Shown: positions 48,451-60,700 of the stretch, one piece after another | How the letters are laid out: the number at the start of each line of letters is the position of its first letter | How positions within the stretch are numbered: position 1 is the stretch's first letter | Source of the DNA: Hofstenia miamia | Taxonomy: Eukaryota; Xenacoelomorpha; Acoela; Hofsteniidae | Direction: 5' to 3' | Assembly (NCBI GenBank): GCA_900660155.1 | Contig: CABFPE010000097.1 | Coordinates: 810,772 to 874,771, forward strand | Length of the DNA stretch: 64,000 bases | Notes under the pieces: generated by a model | Told to the model about the DNA's origin: nothing | Databases searched by the model: none | What the model saw: the letters and a program-made list of their open reading frames with translations, nothing else | Made by a program: the position numbers and the translations under genes

Positions 48451-49086
48451 TGCGATTATTAAAATATCGTCGCTCCTGTTTACGTTAAAAACGCTTTAAT
48501 TTCTGTATTTGAGCATCAAAATAGTAGCACTTAAGACTGAGTGATTTTTAAGTTCACTAAGCGAGATTGAAATAAACCGTTCAAAACTAACAGATACATC
48601 AAACTCGTCTTTATTGACCCATTTGTCCAATTTCGAAAATTCATCTAAATTTAAGCATTTATAGTTTCGATAATTGTACAAATTCTAAACTAATCATTAT
48701 TCAGTACAACATTTCAATCGTGGAGACCTTGTAGTAATTTATCTGGTGGATTTATTTTATATAGTGTTTTATTCTACTGTATGTATTTGTATGTATGTTT
48801 GTATATTTGATAACGCTATTCAGATAAATTTTCCGTTTCTAGTTGTTATTTATATTTATTTGAATATAGAATATGTTATCGTATCCTTAGAGTATTCCAA
48901 GGTTCAACTATTGAATTTAAGAATGATTTTTAAACAAATATGTTTGGAATTCATCGTTCTGAATTTTGATCAATTGAATGCGTATCAGACTTGTCAACGA
49001 ACTTCTAACGAGCCGAGCCGAGCTTGAGGAGAGTATTGGATATACAACGAGCCGTTTTTAAGCAAACCAAATTTATAGTGCTGCTT
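48451..49086 (+). repeat. Second copy of the block, bounded by Ns at 48450 and 49087
   Basis: Exact-looking repeat of 47641-48276. After the N at 49087 the sequence continues with GCCGAGCTTAGAAATTACGGCTC, whose complement resembles the end of the block, so a short inverted repeat (CGTATCAGA-TTGTCAACGA) also meets here. Confidence 0.9.
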
Positions 49087-49087
49087 N

Positions 49088-50154
49088 GCCGAGCTTAGAA
49101 ATTACGGCTCGTTGACAACTCTGATACGTATATAACGGGAGGTTGCTCTAAGTTGAGAGCTGGCTTGCGATATACTAATATTTTATTAATTATACAATGG
49201 AGTTATAAACATCAAGAATAGAATTGTCTTTCGCATTTGAGGTATTATCACTATACACACGTTTATTCAATTAGTAAATCGATAAGATAGGCATTTGATA
49301 ACTTATCAGAAAATTATTAACTAAATGTTTGTTTTAGAGCGTTGACTTCAAAGCCTGCATTTGATATCGATTCTTTAAAACTTCTTTTGGCCATTTCCCG
49401 ACTTTCTCAACGAAGTTCAATCTATCTTAAACTGATACTGTTGTACAAGAAACGCATGACATAAAATACATTGTAAATATTTAAATACTAAACATAACAA
49501 AATATTGAAGAAATATATGTATGTAATTCCGGGTTTCTGAATATGCAAAATACAAAAGTCCAACATTCAGCACTAATTAGTACGAAAACTTAATATTCTG
49601 TGAGCGAAATATGAAAAGTTATGATTACAAAATTTAAGAAAGAATCTTAATTATTAGATACAGAGCATTAGCTGTTACTAGAAATCAGTTCACCTGCATT
49701 TCAGACATGACAATCCTGACCTGCTTCATAATCAGATCTGATCTATTTAAGTGTGATTAATGCTGATGTCCCAAAGAAGGGATGATATTATACAAAGCAA
49801 GCTCTCCTGTCTTTTCGAATTACAATTCGACGTTTTCTTTTATGATGTATCTGAATGCAAACATTGGTTTTAGGTATTAACAGAATCTAAAAAAACAGAA
49901 AATCATTTCTTCAATAGTTAATTAGTCTGTATTAAGCCAATCGTTCAACCATTGTAAAATATTGATATCATTTAAAGTGTGCTTGATAAATGCCAACTAT
50001 AATAATATATACTAGTAAAATTGAGAAGAAAGTGGACATATATTTGTTTTGATAATTTAAGGGGAGAACTGACCTTAGATTTACTGATTTTCACTCATTT
50101 CACAAGAAAATATGTTTTGGTCTTATTTAGTAGTATACACTCCCTACTTTTATA
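49088..50154. other. No gene seen
   Basis: No frame above 60 codons and no repeat recognised apart from the edges. Confidence 0.45.
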
Positions 50155-50157
50155 TGG

Positions 50158-50308
50158 TAGGGTGCAAACTTTATTAATCTATTACTAGTCAAACTCTTGA
50201 GTTCATCTTGAAATAGGGTGCAAACTTTATTAATCTATTACTAGTCAAACTCATGAGTTCGTCTTGAAATAGGGTGCAAACTTTATTAATCTATTACTAG
50301 TCAAACTC
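50158..50308. repeat. 56-bp tandem repeat (VNTR), left part
   Basis: Units start at 50161, 50217 and 50273 (GGTGCAAACTTTATTAATCT ...), nearly identical, and run into the gap. Confidence 0.95.
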
Positions 50309-51065
50309 NNNNNNNNNNNNNNNNNNNNNNNNNNNNNNNNNNNNNNNNNNNNNNNNNNNNNNNNNNNNNNNNNNNNNNNNNNNNNNNNNNNNNNNNNNNN
50401 NNNNNNNNNNNNNNNNNNNNNNNNNNNNNNNNNNNNNNNNNNNNNNNNNNNNNNNNNNNNNNNNNNNNNNNNNNNNNNNNNNNNNNNNNNNNNNNNNNNN
50501 NNNNNNNNNNNNNNNNNNNNNNNNNNNNNNNNNNNNNNNNNNNNNNNNNNNNNNNNNNNNNNNNNNNNNNNNNNNNNNNNNNNNNNNNNNNNNNNNNNNN
50601 NNNNNNNNNNNNNNNNNNNNNNNNNNNNNNNNNNNNNNNNNNNNNNNNNNNNNNNNNNNNNNNNNNNNNNNNNNNNNNNNNNNNNNNNNNNNNNNNNNNN
50701 NNNNNNNNNNNNNNNNNNNNNNNNNNNNNNNNNNNNNNNNNNNNNNNNNNNNNNNNNNNNNNNNNNNNNNNNNNNNNNNNNNNNNNNNNNNNNNNNNNNN
50801 NNNNNNNNNNNNNNNNNNNNNNNNNNNNNNNNNNNNNNNNNNNNNNNNNNNNNNNNNNNNNNNNNNNNNNNNNNNNNNNNNNNNNNNNNNNNNNNNNNNN
50901 NNNNNNNNNNNNNNNNNNNNNNNNNNNNNNNNNNNNNNNNNNNNNNNNNNNNNNNNNNNNNNNNNNNNNNNNNNNNNNNNNNNNNNNNNNNNNNNNNNNN
51001 NNNNNNNNNNNNNNNNNNNNNNNNNNNNNNNNNNNNNNNNNNNNNNNNNNNNNNNNNNNNNNNNN
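50309..51065. other. Assembly gap, 757 N
   Basis: Entered from the VNTR and left inside a LINE reverse transcriptase, so it hides the junction. Confidence 0.98.
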
Positions 51066-51879
51066 CTATAAATCAATTTGGATTCCGAAAGCATATGTCA
51101 ACTTCTTGTGCACTCCTGGTGATGCTCAACCAAATCTATGACTATAGGCGGACATATGACTACGCTCGGTTAATTACCCTTGATATGAGTAAAGCCTTCG
51201 ATACAGTCCGCCAGTCAGCAATAATCACGGGGCTCAAGAGCATTGTACCAACAATCGACGCCAATGTAATACGGCTATATAGCAGTTTCTTGACCGGGCG
51301 ATCACAGTACACAACTCTCAATGGTGTGGACTCGGAGCTACGCACAACAAATCTCGGAGTATCGCAGGGAACCGTCAGTGGCCCGGTTCTCTTCAACGCA
51401 GCAACAGATGACATAGTGAGGGACTCACCAGTAGTAATGAATTATTCTTTGACGACCTTTGCCGACGATAATAACCCAGTAATTCCGGGTTCAGCAGATT
51501 CAGGAGATAGAGCTGATCAAATTCTTGACTCTTTACAGCGCCAATATGCTTCGAAAAACTTGTCCTTCAACAATAATAAGACGCACGAATTAGTCTTCAC
51601 CTTTAGTTCCTATACCCCTGAAGCTATTTTTGACAAAGTCGCAGCTGTGAAAGTTCTTGGAGTTATTATTGATGAGAAACTTAGCTTCAGACAACATATT
51701 GAGGCCGTAGTTGCGCGAGCAAACTCTACAGTGTTCTTGCTGTTGAAGCTGAAGAAGCTGGGTTATACCTCAGATGAGTTACAATTGATCTACAAGTCTA
51801 TTGTGGTCAGTATTATCCCTTACGGATGCAGCGTGTGGGGAGGGGCGGCTAAGACTATTCTTGAAAAGATTGATGGAGT
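51066..51879 (+). pseudogene. LINE reverse transcriptase fragment, open frame
   Basis: From the gap to an N at 51880 the frame is open for about 270 codons. Motifs in order: NQFGFRKHMSTS (region 1-2), ITLDMSKAFDTV with the first catalytic Asp, LGVSQGTVSGPVLFNAATDD, TFADDNNPV with the catalytic FADD, NNNKTHELVF, and VLGVIIDEKLSFRQHI. The GVSQGTVSGP variant differs from the GVPQG form of the other LINEs here, so this is another family. Since both ends are cut by N, it could be part of a longer intact element. Confidence 0.88.
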
Positions 51880-51880
51880 N

Positions 51881-51995
51881 TCTTGAAATAGGGTGCAAAC
51901 TTTATTAATCTATTACTAGTCAAACTCATGAGTTCGTCTTGAAATAGGGTGCAAACTTTATTAATCTATTATTAGTCAAACTTTTGAGTTCGTCT
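51881..51995. repeat. 56-bp tandem repeat (VNTR), right part
   Basis: Two further units (GGTG at 51892 and 51948) directly after the N at 51880, the second one diverged. Same repeat as 50158-50308. Confidence 0.95.
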
Positions 51996-52570
51996 TGAAA
52001 TATTACTTTTTTTAAATGTTGATTTTCTCAATTATTTTAAATTGACTGAACTGAATGTACAAAAAATTGAACTACTTTGTCATAAATAATCCAATCTTAA
52101 ACAAACTTGGCAATTCTGTTCAATATGTAAAGAGACATATTCTGAACTAAAATAATGTCAGTACAACCTTTGGCCTTAATTTCATAGTTGGTAAATCAAT
52201 CATAAAAACCTTAATTTTACTGAACTTGACGTGCCATTGAATGAATTTTCTTATAAAATATAAACTAGAAGTACCCTATTTACAATCTTACTTCAGAATT
52301 CAGCTATTACAGCAATAAACATGCCCACAAAGTTTGACATAATTAGCATATTAAATATGCAAATTTGCTAATATTATTGCGAAAAGGTTTTTTTATATGC
52401 TATCCAACTATGATACCCATTGTTCTGAACAAATCTCCTAAATAGGAGATGGTTTCTGAGGTCAGATCTCCCCTTAATAAAGAATAATAATGAACAGGTT
52501 GACCCTCTAATTAGCTGAATCCAATCCATTGAGGTTACATAGATAGAATACTGTAATTATATAATCTTAT
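51996..52570. other. No gene seen
   Basis: AT-rich sequence between the VNTR and the truncated LINE copy. Confidence 0.45.
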
Positions 52571-53082
52571 CCCAGTCAACATATTGAGGCCCTAGTTGCG
52601 CGAGCAAACTCTACAGTGTTCCTGCTGCTGAAGCTGAAAAAGCTGGGTTATACCTCAGATGAGTTACAATTGATCTACAAGTCTATTGTGGTCAGTATTA
52701 TCCCTTACGGATGCAGCGTGTGGGGAGGGGTCTTGAAAAGATTGATGGAGTACAGAAGAAAGCCATGCGCTTGGGAATCATATCAAACTACATTCCAATA
52801 AGAGAACATATTCGCATAGCAGACCGAAGGCTATACAGGCAAATCCAACGCATGGGCGTAAAACATCCGCTGCATAAATACGTTCCGCAGCGAACAGAGT
52901 ATGCAATGACAAAGCTACGACACAGAATGCCGTCAGTAAGGAAAACCACGAGCTCTAAAGAACTCTCCCTCTTCCCCAGCCGATTCCTAAAATCGTGAAC
53001 TCTCCTTTATTCATAATCTGAATGTTATGATGATTTTCATAATAATAAAAGTTTACTTACTTACTTACTTACTTACTTATGC
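52571..53082 (+). pseudogene. 5'-truncated LINE copy with (ACTT)n tail
   Basis: Begins at CAACATATTGAGGCC, equal to 51696 of the larger copy, and extends past it to the end of the polyprotein (LHKYVPQRTEYAMTKLRHR ... LFPSRFLKS, stop at 52996-52998), then a short UTR and (ACTT)n at 53050-53082. A deletion of about 13 bases after TGTGGGGAGGGG shifts the frame. The abrupt 5' end and the simple-repeat tail are typical of non-LTR retrotransposition. Confidence 0.88.
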
Positions 53083-53689
53083 CAGCTTATGACACTTATC
53101 AATTATATGTAGTGAAGGCAAGCAGAAAATGAAAGAACTGGTACCAAAACCATCTGAATTAACTAGATTTTTTCAATTAAAAATGATATCAAATTTATCA
53201 AACAATATGGATGCTGTCAAACATTTATCCGATTCTCGATCTGTTTGAGTCGCTTCAAACCTCACCTCATTACTCCTGAGAGATCTGATTTAAGAATCAT
53301 GACGCAGCTCAACACTAGATGTCACAACAAATATGAGCTAAATTTCATAAAATAATGGTATTTTCGCAGCACCTGTTTGATTGGATGTATCTAACGGGAA
53401 TAGTAGTTTACTGTGAGGTGAGCGCTGATTTGAGATATCCCAAAATTTTATTAAAGAAAATTCTCTTATGAAATGTGAATCATCGTCATGATTATTGCGT
53501 TTTACAATTTAAAATACTGTTTACCACTCAAAATAGCGTCAAACAATAGAAATAAAGGAACAAAACACATACAAAAAAAACACATACAAAAAATACTATT
53601 TACAAAAATAATTACAATTACTATTTTGGGCTATGGTGAATTTAGGTTAGATGCGGTCAAACTCAAAATTGAGTTTGAGATGGGTTTAT
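53083..53689. other. No clear gene; possible 3' part of the next LINE
   Basis: Contains a plus-strand frame of 95 codons (53488-53775) antisense to LINE sequence; no motif of its own. Confidence 0.4.
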
Positions 53690-53940
53690 TCTCAGTTTTA
53701 GTAAAGGAAAATATTGTGCAAAAGAGTGCAATTTTCTTCGAGAACTTTTATAGCAATTTCAGGAGACTTATGTGAACTAAATAGCATAATATCATCAGCA
53801 TATTGTATAACATTACATTTGGTATGATTCCTCAAATAATTTGCATACATATTGAATAGTAACGTTCCCAAAATTGCTCCCTGTGGAACACCATTTTTAA
53901 TAAAAATCCAGTCAGAGAGAATTCTATTTATTTTCACTCT
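53690..53940 (-). pseudogene. LINE reverse transcriptase core, 3' part of an interrupted copy
   Basis: The 79-codon minus frame has KNGVPQGAILGTLLFNMY and IQYADDIMLFSSHKS, the RT regions 4 and 5 with YADD. It stops at (GATAA)n on its 5' side. It probably belongs with 54487-55660. Confidence 0.82.
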
Positions 53941-53942
53941 TT

Positions 53943-53972
53943 GATAAGATAAGATAAGATAAGATAAGATAA
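53943..53972. repeat. (GATAA)n microsatellite
   Basis: Six units of GATAA; the same motif occurs as LINE tail near 43350 and 43893. Confidence 0.9.
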
Positions 53973-54052
53973 TCTATATTTGATTACGATTATGAAGATA
54001 ACTGCTTATTAGGTCTGCATTTTTGTCTGAGAAGCCCAGAATTTTTAATTTT

Positions 54053-54486
54053 TTTAAATTTCAATTAAAATCTACAACTAAAGAAACCAATAAGTCAAAT
54101 ATAATTTATCAAATCAAATGCACCTGTGGTGAAGATTATATTGGTTTTTCTAGTAGGCAAGTATCAAGAAGAATTAAAGAACATGAGACCAGTTCTAATA
54201 TATCTAATCATTTAAAAAAAATGCGGACTAAACTTTGAAACAAAAATATTACATCAGACGTCACGATAAAGTAATTTAAAAATTATTGAGAGTATTTTTA
54301 TAAAATCCTTGCAACCAAGTTTAAACACAAAAGAAGACTATATTTATAAATTAAATTTGCCACTTTTTAAAATTTAAAAAATTATAATTATTATCGTAAA
54401 ATCTAGTAAGTTTAGAGGGAATAATTTGTAAAACTGACGATGACTTTGTAAGTCGAAATATATCTCTGCATGTTCTTATTAAGGTT
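54053..54486 (+). pseudogene. Penelope-like GIY-YIG endonuclease fragment, copy 1
   Basis: Same 3' module as copy 2 but broken by one extra A in an A run near 54225 and by TCA changed to TAA near 54268. The intact first half shows NIIYQIKCTCGEDYIGF and RRIKEHE. It ends, like copy 2, with GACGATGACTTTGTAAGTCG and TTCTTATTAAGGTT. It lies between two parts of a minus-strand LINE. Confidence 0.8.
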
Positions 54487-55660
54487 AATTAAGCTCCTAA
54501 AAAACGACATATGTGGTGGTCGATAGAGTCAAATGCTTTTGATAAATCTAAGCATGCAATTGCTGAATATTCATCTATATTTATGCTATTTCGGTAGCTG
54601 ATAACCAGGCATCATTTGTAGAAATATATTGCTTTGAGAGTACAGATTGTTTACATATATGTTCGTTAATTTGATTAAAAGGAGTCTTTCAAAAATTTTA
54701 CTAATTGGCGATGTAGCGGAAATCGGTCTATAGTTCAATCTTTTGAGTCATCTTTTTTAAATAATGAAGTAATATTTGTCAATTTTAATTGGCCAGGAAA
54801 AGTCGAATGTCTAATGCACGCGTTTATAATGTATGAAAGTGGCTCAGCTATTATATCTGGAGCAATTTTTAGAGACCAAGTTGAGATAATGGAGTAATCA
54901 CTAGATTTGTATTTTAAAGATTGAATGCATTTGATAATTTCAAATTTAGTCACGGATCTGAAAGAGAAGAGCGGGGCTATAAGTTGAACTTGATTGATCT
55001 TAAATGGAGTATTTACTCCATCAAAATTGCCAAAGTTGAAAAATACTTCATTTTACTTTTCTTTATAATTAATTTTTTGATTTTTTCATTTTTTATTTGT
55101 TTCCTATTCAATAAACTATATATAAAGTCCCACCTACCTTTTTGAGAAGAGATGCTTTGATATTCAGAACAGTAATAATTGTTTTAGGCTTTTCGTTTGT
55201 AAATATTGCACAAACTACATGCATTTTTATAAGCATTATAATTGTTTGCAGTTTCAGAATTTTTGTATTTCTTCCATTTAGATTTCTATTGTTAAATTAA
55301 CTCTAAGCATTTTGTATTAATCCATGGCTTAGAAGCTTTTTTAGACACATTATCAAATTTTTTCAGGGTAAAAATTTTCCTTTCAGGGCAACAAATATCT
55401 AAATAGAATAAAAGAATTTTATTTAAGTTGCTAATTATTTCATTGGGTGTTTGTAAAGAGTAAATTCTACTACAATTTAAATTATTTATAAGTTTTAAGA
55501 CATTTTCTTCTGATTTTTGTCTTATTTTTATTCAATATTTAGGTGGGTTGTTAATTTTTTGATTATTAAAATAAGTTATTATAAGGCAATGGTCAGAGTT
55601 TTTTTATCTTTTGTTTTTAATTAGTGTCTTCTAATGATTTCTTAATTTGTCAAACTAATT
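54487..55660 (-). pseudogene. LINE (CR1/L2-like) upstream part of an interrupted copy
   Basis: Minus-strand pieces: a pre-RT stretch near 55560-55300 (LNKILLFYLDICCPERKIF), the 72-codon frame 54953-54735 (KSSDYSIISTWSLKIAPDII and FPGQLKLTNITSLFKKDDS, RT regions 0-1), and ACLDLSKAFDSIDHHI near 54530 with the first catalytic Asp. The next expected motif, GVPQG, is found at 53690-53940 beyond the Penelope fragment, with some 40 residues missing. Confidence 0.75.
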
Positions 55661-55734
55661 ATAAACATTGTTTTAAGATCGAATATAGAGGACACTGAAA
55701 ACATGATCAAAGAACTCAAAAAATATCAATAATT

Positions 55735-56206
55735 AAAGAAAATGTTAGATTTATATATAGGAATCAAACAAGAATTAAATTTCAATTAAAATCTACAACT
55801 AAAGAAACCAATAAGTCAAATATAATTTATCAAATCAAATGCACCTGTGGTGAAGATTATATTGGTTTTTCTAGTAGACAACTATCAAGAAGAATTAAAG
55901 AACATGAGACCAGTTCTAATATATCTAATCATTTAAAAAAATGCGGACTAAACTTTGAAACAAAAATATTACATCAGACGTCACGATCAAGTAATTTAAA
56001 AATTATTGAGAGTATTTTTATAAAATCCTTGCAACCAAGTTTAAACACAAAAGAAGACTATATTTATAAATTAAATTTGCCACTTTTTAAAATTTAAAAA
56101 ATTATAATTATTATTGTAAAATCTAGTAAATTTAGAGGGAATAATTTGTAAAACTGACGATGACTTTGTAAGTCGAAATATATCTCTGCATGTTCTTATT
56201 AAGGTT
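55735..56206 (+). CDS. Penelope-like GIY-YIG endonuclease domain, copy 2, open frame
   Basis: An open frame of 120 codons to a TAA at 56095-56097, without its own start, carries a complete GIY-YIG nuclease: IIYQIKCTCGEDYIGF (GIY and YIG), RRIKEHE (Arg and His), and KIIESIFIKSLQPSLNTK with the catalytic Glu. Penelope-like elements place this nuclease after their reverse transcriptase and use it to nick the target. The 3' end GACGATGACTTTGTAAGTCGAA is of the form often seen after such ORFs. Upstream of 55735 another frame (EDTENMIKELKKYQ) suggests a frameshift, and no reverse transcriptase is present, so it is a 5'-truncated copy. It differs from copy 1 at only a handful of bases. Confidence 0.82.
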
Positions 56207-57737
56207 CTTAAAGTACTTCAATTTATTTCGCAAATATTCTAAATCTTTGTTATAACATGCATCGTCTAAATGATAAATAACACACTGAACATTTATGATG
56301 ATTCATGGTAAGTTATGAAAAAATTATGACACGATGGAGTAATATCGCCATCCTTATGCCTGCAGCGAATTCTCTCTTGAACTAATATAGAATAAAAAAC
56401 TTTTATAAAAAATAAACTGAAAACAAAACGTTCAGTTTGAATATTAAACAGACTGTTGTTTAGAAAAAGTGACTTGAGGGTCTCAGTTCTCACTTTTGGC
56501 AGCCAAAACTCGGAGCAATACCATCTGCTAACTTCTCGAAATGAAGAGTCTGTCTCTCAAGGCTCTCAGGGTTGATAATATCTTTTGAAGAAGGTGTAAG
56601 CGCAAACTATTTCAAAAAAGTTGAGTATCGCCTATACATGACATAATACTTTGAGTTTATTATGATTAATTTGAAGATTCAACTGCTAACCGCGTTTTCA
56701 CTAAATATGAATGTATAAGCGTTTTGAATCAAATTGCAATAAGTTATGATGTGTGTCATTTAAATAAACACTAATACGAAGGGGTCTCAGAATGTTTTTC
56801 CTGGAGTACGCTATTGTTGACAGGCAACCAGTTCAATTTTGCAATATTGTCCGCCTTTATTATAATTATTCTGCAGAAATCCCATTTTTAGGCTAGTAGG
56901 TTAAATCGATCGACAAATTATATGCATACATGAAAAACTGCGTTATAATAATTTCCTGACATTCAAATTTTTGATTCAAGGTTTAAGAAAATGTTTGTCT
57001 TAATTCGCATAAATCCCTTTCATTGTGCCTAGCAACAAATTTTCATTAGCCCTTTAGCGCACCAGAAATATGCCCCACAAAATTATATCTACTCTTTATG
57101 TAATCGTAATTGTCTTAAATTTTATTTTTTCCGCATAAAAATAATTTACAACAGGATACATCGAATAAAATAATGGATGAAAAACTTGTATAAAAAATTG
57201 GCCTGGTTTGCAATCTTGTACGTACTCGCTGTATCCGAGTTTTCTGTTTTAAATAAATTTGTTGAATAACATTCTCGGTATATCGTACCTACATAAAACG
57301 ACATAAATATATTGAATTTTTTTGTTCATATAAAGTTAGTTAAGCACGTCATTATGTATATGATTGCGTTTTGTAACATGAAATCAGAAGACAGCATGTA
57401 CTATAGGTGAACGAACTTTGTAAAAACATGCTTGATGTTGATTGTGAGAAAATTTACAGTTGATATAAAAAGTTAAGTCAATAAAAACACAATTCTTTGA
57501 AATCTATTAACGAAAAACTACAAAACATTTAAAGAAATGATACAAAAGTGCTCATAAAATCGAAATATACAATATATATAGTTAATGTATATTAATATGA
57601 AACTATACATATAAATTTTAATATTAAACTAAGAGTTCTGTAATGTTTAATTCTAAGTTTTATCAATATTAGAGAAAAATTATGATAAATCAAAAATACA
57701 AAACGGCAAAATTCATTAAAACGTACAAACTAATAAA
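56207..57737. other. No gene; 3' flank of the kinesin gene
   Basis: A minus-strand frame of 66 codons (56293-56493) has no motif. The 3' UTR of the kinesin gene should lie at the right end; a minus-strand AATAAA is present near 57120, more than 600 bases past the stop. Confidence 0.45.
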
Positions 57738-60700
57738 CTATGAGCGATCTTTCGGATTAACAATAATTGATGATATAGACGGGGTGGTACCAGACGGATG
57801 TCCATGAATGCCAACATTCATAGGTGATGATACAGTAGAAGGTAATTTTGAAGGAAGAGGTGGCGCGGCGGGGATTTGAACTTTATCTGGAGATCGAACT
57901 TTGAGTGTTTCCACATTAGTGAATTCAACAGCAGTTCCACCAGTGGCAGTGGGCAACATGTCACCTTTATAAAGTCTTGTTTCTATTTCCCCAGCCGAAT
58001 CAATCTCTTGATGCTGTAGTAAATAGTGATCTTTATTCTTCACGTCTTTCACTTTTGGTATGTTAACAGTTTTCTTTTTTTTAATTGTGGGTTTGAAAAG
58101 ATTTCCCGCATCAATGGTTCCACCACTCTTGTGTTCTAACCAGCGAGAAGACGACTTCGAACGCCTTTGCTTCATTTTTAATGGTTTGGAACTAGTTGGA
58201 TTTGGTGGAGGAGATTTTGGTCTCTGTTTAGATGATTGCTTAGATTCAGTCAAAGCAGTATTTTCAGAAGAACTACTTTTCGGCGTTTTAGATTCAGGAG
58301 GGTCAAACAAGCATTCCATTCTTTCGATGTCACCAAAGTCTCCATTGAAAACAACATCTCGAATTTGAGCTAACCGGGCATCTTTAACAGCCATTCTCAT
58401 TTGCCAAGCACGATCACAATCTTCAATACGAACACGCATTTCCCGATCAATATTTTCTCTGTCGAGACGAAATTTACTTTTTAAGTCCTTGATTGCACGC
58501 TCTCTGCTTGAGGCTTCCTTTGATAAAATCGCCTCTTTTTCAGAAAGCTGTGCTTTTAAATCACGAATTTCACTTTCAAATTCACGTACTTTTTTTGAAA
58601 GAGCCCGATTTTTTTTTTCTGAAATATCTAGGTGTCGTTTATGGCTTTGCACTAAGTTTTCTAATTCAACGTTGCGATTTCTTAAATCTTCATTCTCTGT
58701 TTCAAGAGCACAAATTTCGTTATCTAACAAATCTTGCTCTGTTGCAAATTGCTGGAGCGATTTATTTTTTAGAGTTTGTCTCTCAGAAAGATGACTTTCT
58801 AAAGTGAAGAAGAAAGTATCATCATCAACACTTTGCGGTTCCAAGATTGGAAATGATGGGTAAGTACATAATAAAGGCATTAAACATTCGCCTCCAGAAA
58901 GTCTCTTGAGATTGGCTTCAAAAACGCGTTGAGCAGCACGTTTTTTCCCAGTCTCAACTGGTCGTGAAACTGCAACAGCCCGGGGCACCTCAATTTCACT
59001 GCACATTGCTGCGAATTTCATTACCTGAATCGATTCTTCGTAATCTTCTGCGCGAGGATTTACACAACAAATCATTCTAACTGATCCTTCTCCTTCAAAA
59101 AATGACTTAAAAAGATAGGTCAGCTTACTGTCTCTATAGGGAACTTGCATATTTGCACCTTTCCTTTGATTATCTCGAAGCGCTTCCATACACGATCGCA
59201 AAGCCATTAGTGAAGTATTAATATTTCCTGCTTCTTTTAAACGCGAACCAGTTGCATTAGTTCTATTTTGGCGTTCACTGCCAGCTAAATCAACTAACGA
59301 AAGTTGACTAACTGTTAAATGATCAAGATCACCACAACCTTTATTCAAACCTTGAACTAATCGCAAAGTAAAAACGGAATGGCTTCTACTGCTTTCAGTG
59401 TTTAGAAGTGTTTGCGCATTTCGTCTGCGACGCTGACCACGTGCAAGTTGCAAGAAGGCGTCTTCTGCAGAGTTAACCTCAATTTCAACAGCTCCATTTA
59501 CATATACACGACGTTGTGCGTCTTCACGTAAGCCCTTGGAAGTAGCATTTTTGTTAATTCCTAAATACAGAACAATTAAGTAAAAACAACCAATTAAAGC
59601 AGATAAAGTGTAAATTAATTCATCATATGTAATCTATCTAAATATAAAGAGAATGGGTAGATAGCTTTTTTTTGTAATTGAACACTTTCGCATTACACAT
59701 TGCAATGAAATCTAATCCAGTGCTTCTCAACGTGGGCCTGGAGTTATCTCAATGAAAGATAAAGCTGAGCACTATTTTCAGCGATAAATGAAAATGATAA
59801 CAAGGCAAGGATTTTCCATTTGCACATATCAACCAACTCAGCAAAACATTGCAAGGGCGAAATGTTACTGTGTTAGACTGTGCTAATAAAATGCACTTTT
59901 CGTTGCACAATGTCAAATTTTTGTCCATGTGGGTCCGAAATTTTACTTAACGCTCAAAAATGAGCCGCACGAAAAAAGGTTGAGAAGCACTGATCTAATC
60001 GACTTTTTTTTAATTGTCCTCTGTTCTCAAGTAAGTAAGAAATCTTCAACCACAATCGTTGTTAGTATTCATTTTCCTCAACCCTGAGAAATAGAAAGGA
60101 ATGCAAAACACTTTGGCTAACACCAAGTTAAAATGTCATATTTTAAGATAAACATATTTGATATTGGTTTCATTGCAACAGATAATCAAACACAGGTAAT
60201 AAAAATTTTGTCAACGGCAATAAAAGATATTTGAGTGAAACCCCACATTACAACTTAGTATAGTTGCGCATTTAAAGAATGGCGAAAAAAGGAATTTTGT
60301 CGTTGTAACTTCAAAATAACCGAAAGTTTTTTGTAATGAAATTTTTCAGTGCACATATTTCCTGGACTTTTAGAGAAAATAATACCTTCGAAGGAATCAT
60401 CAAGAAGATCGTAAATGTAATTGTTGTAGACCTCAACGTACGACACGAACACTGCGTATGTGTGATCCGGATCAACATCGCCTACTTTAGTTTGGTCAAC
60501 AACACGATTAAATTCGCTTTTGGTTACTTGATTGCGTTTATCATTTCGAACACCTTGTGTGTAGTCACTTTGTCGATCGATAAGCGCATCCGACTCACTC
60601 TGCACATCAAACCAGTTCATTCGGTTAGGTTTGAATATGTATTTCTTAGATAGATGACCCTCAACTGAGTTAAATAGAACATCAATCGCTCGTGGCAAGA

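Noticed and set aside
58060-58807. Plus-strand frames opposite the kinesin exon
   Set aside because: Shadows of the kinesin coiled-coil codons; no motif of their own.
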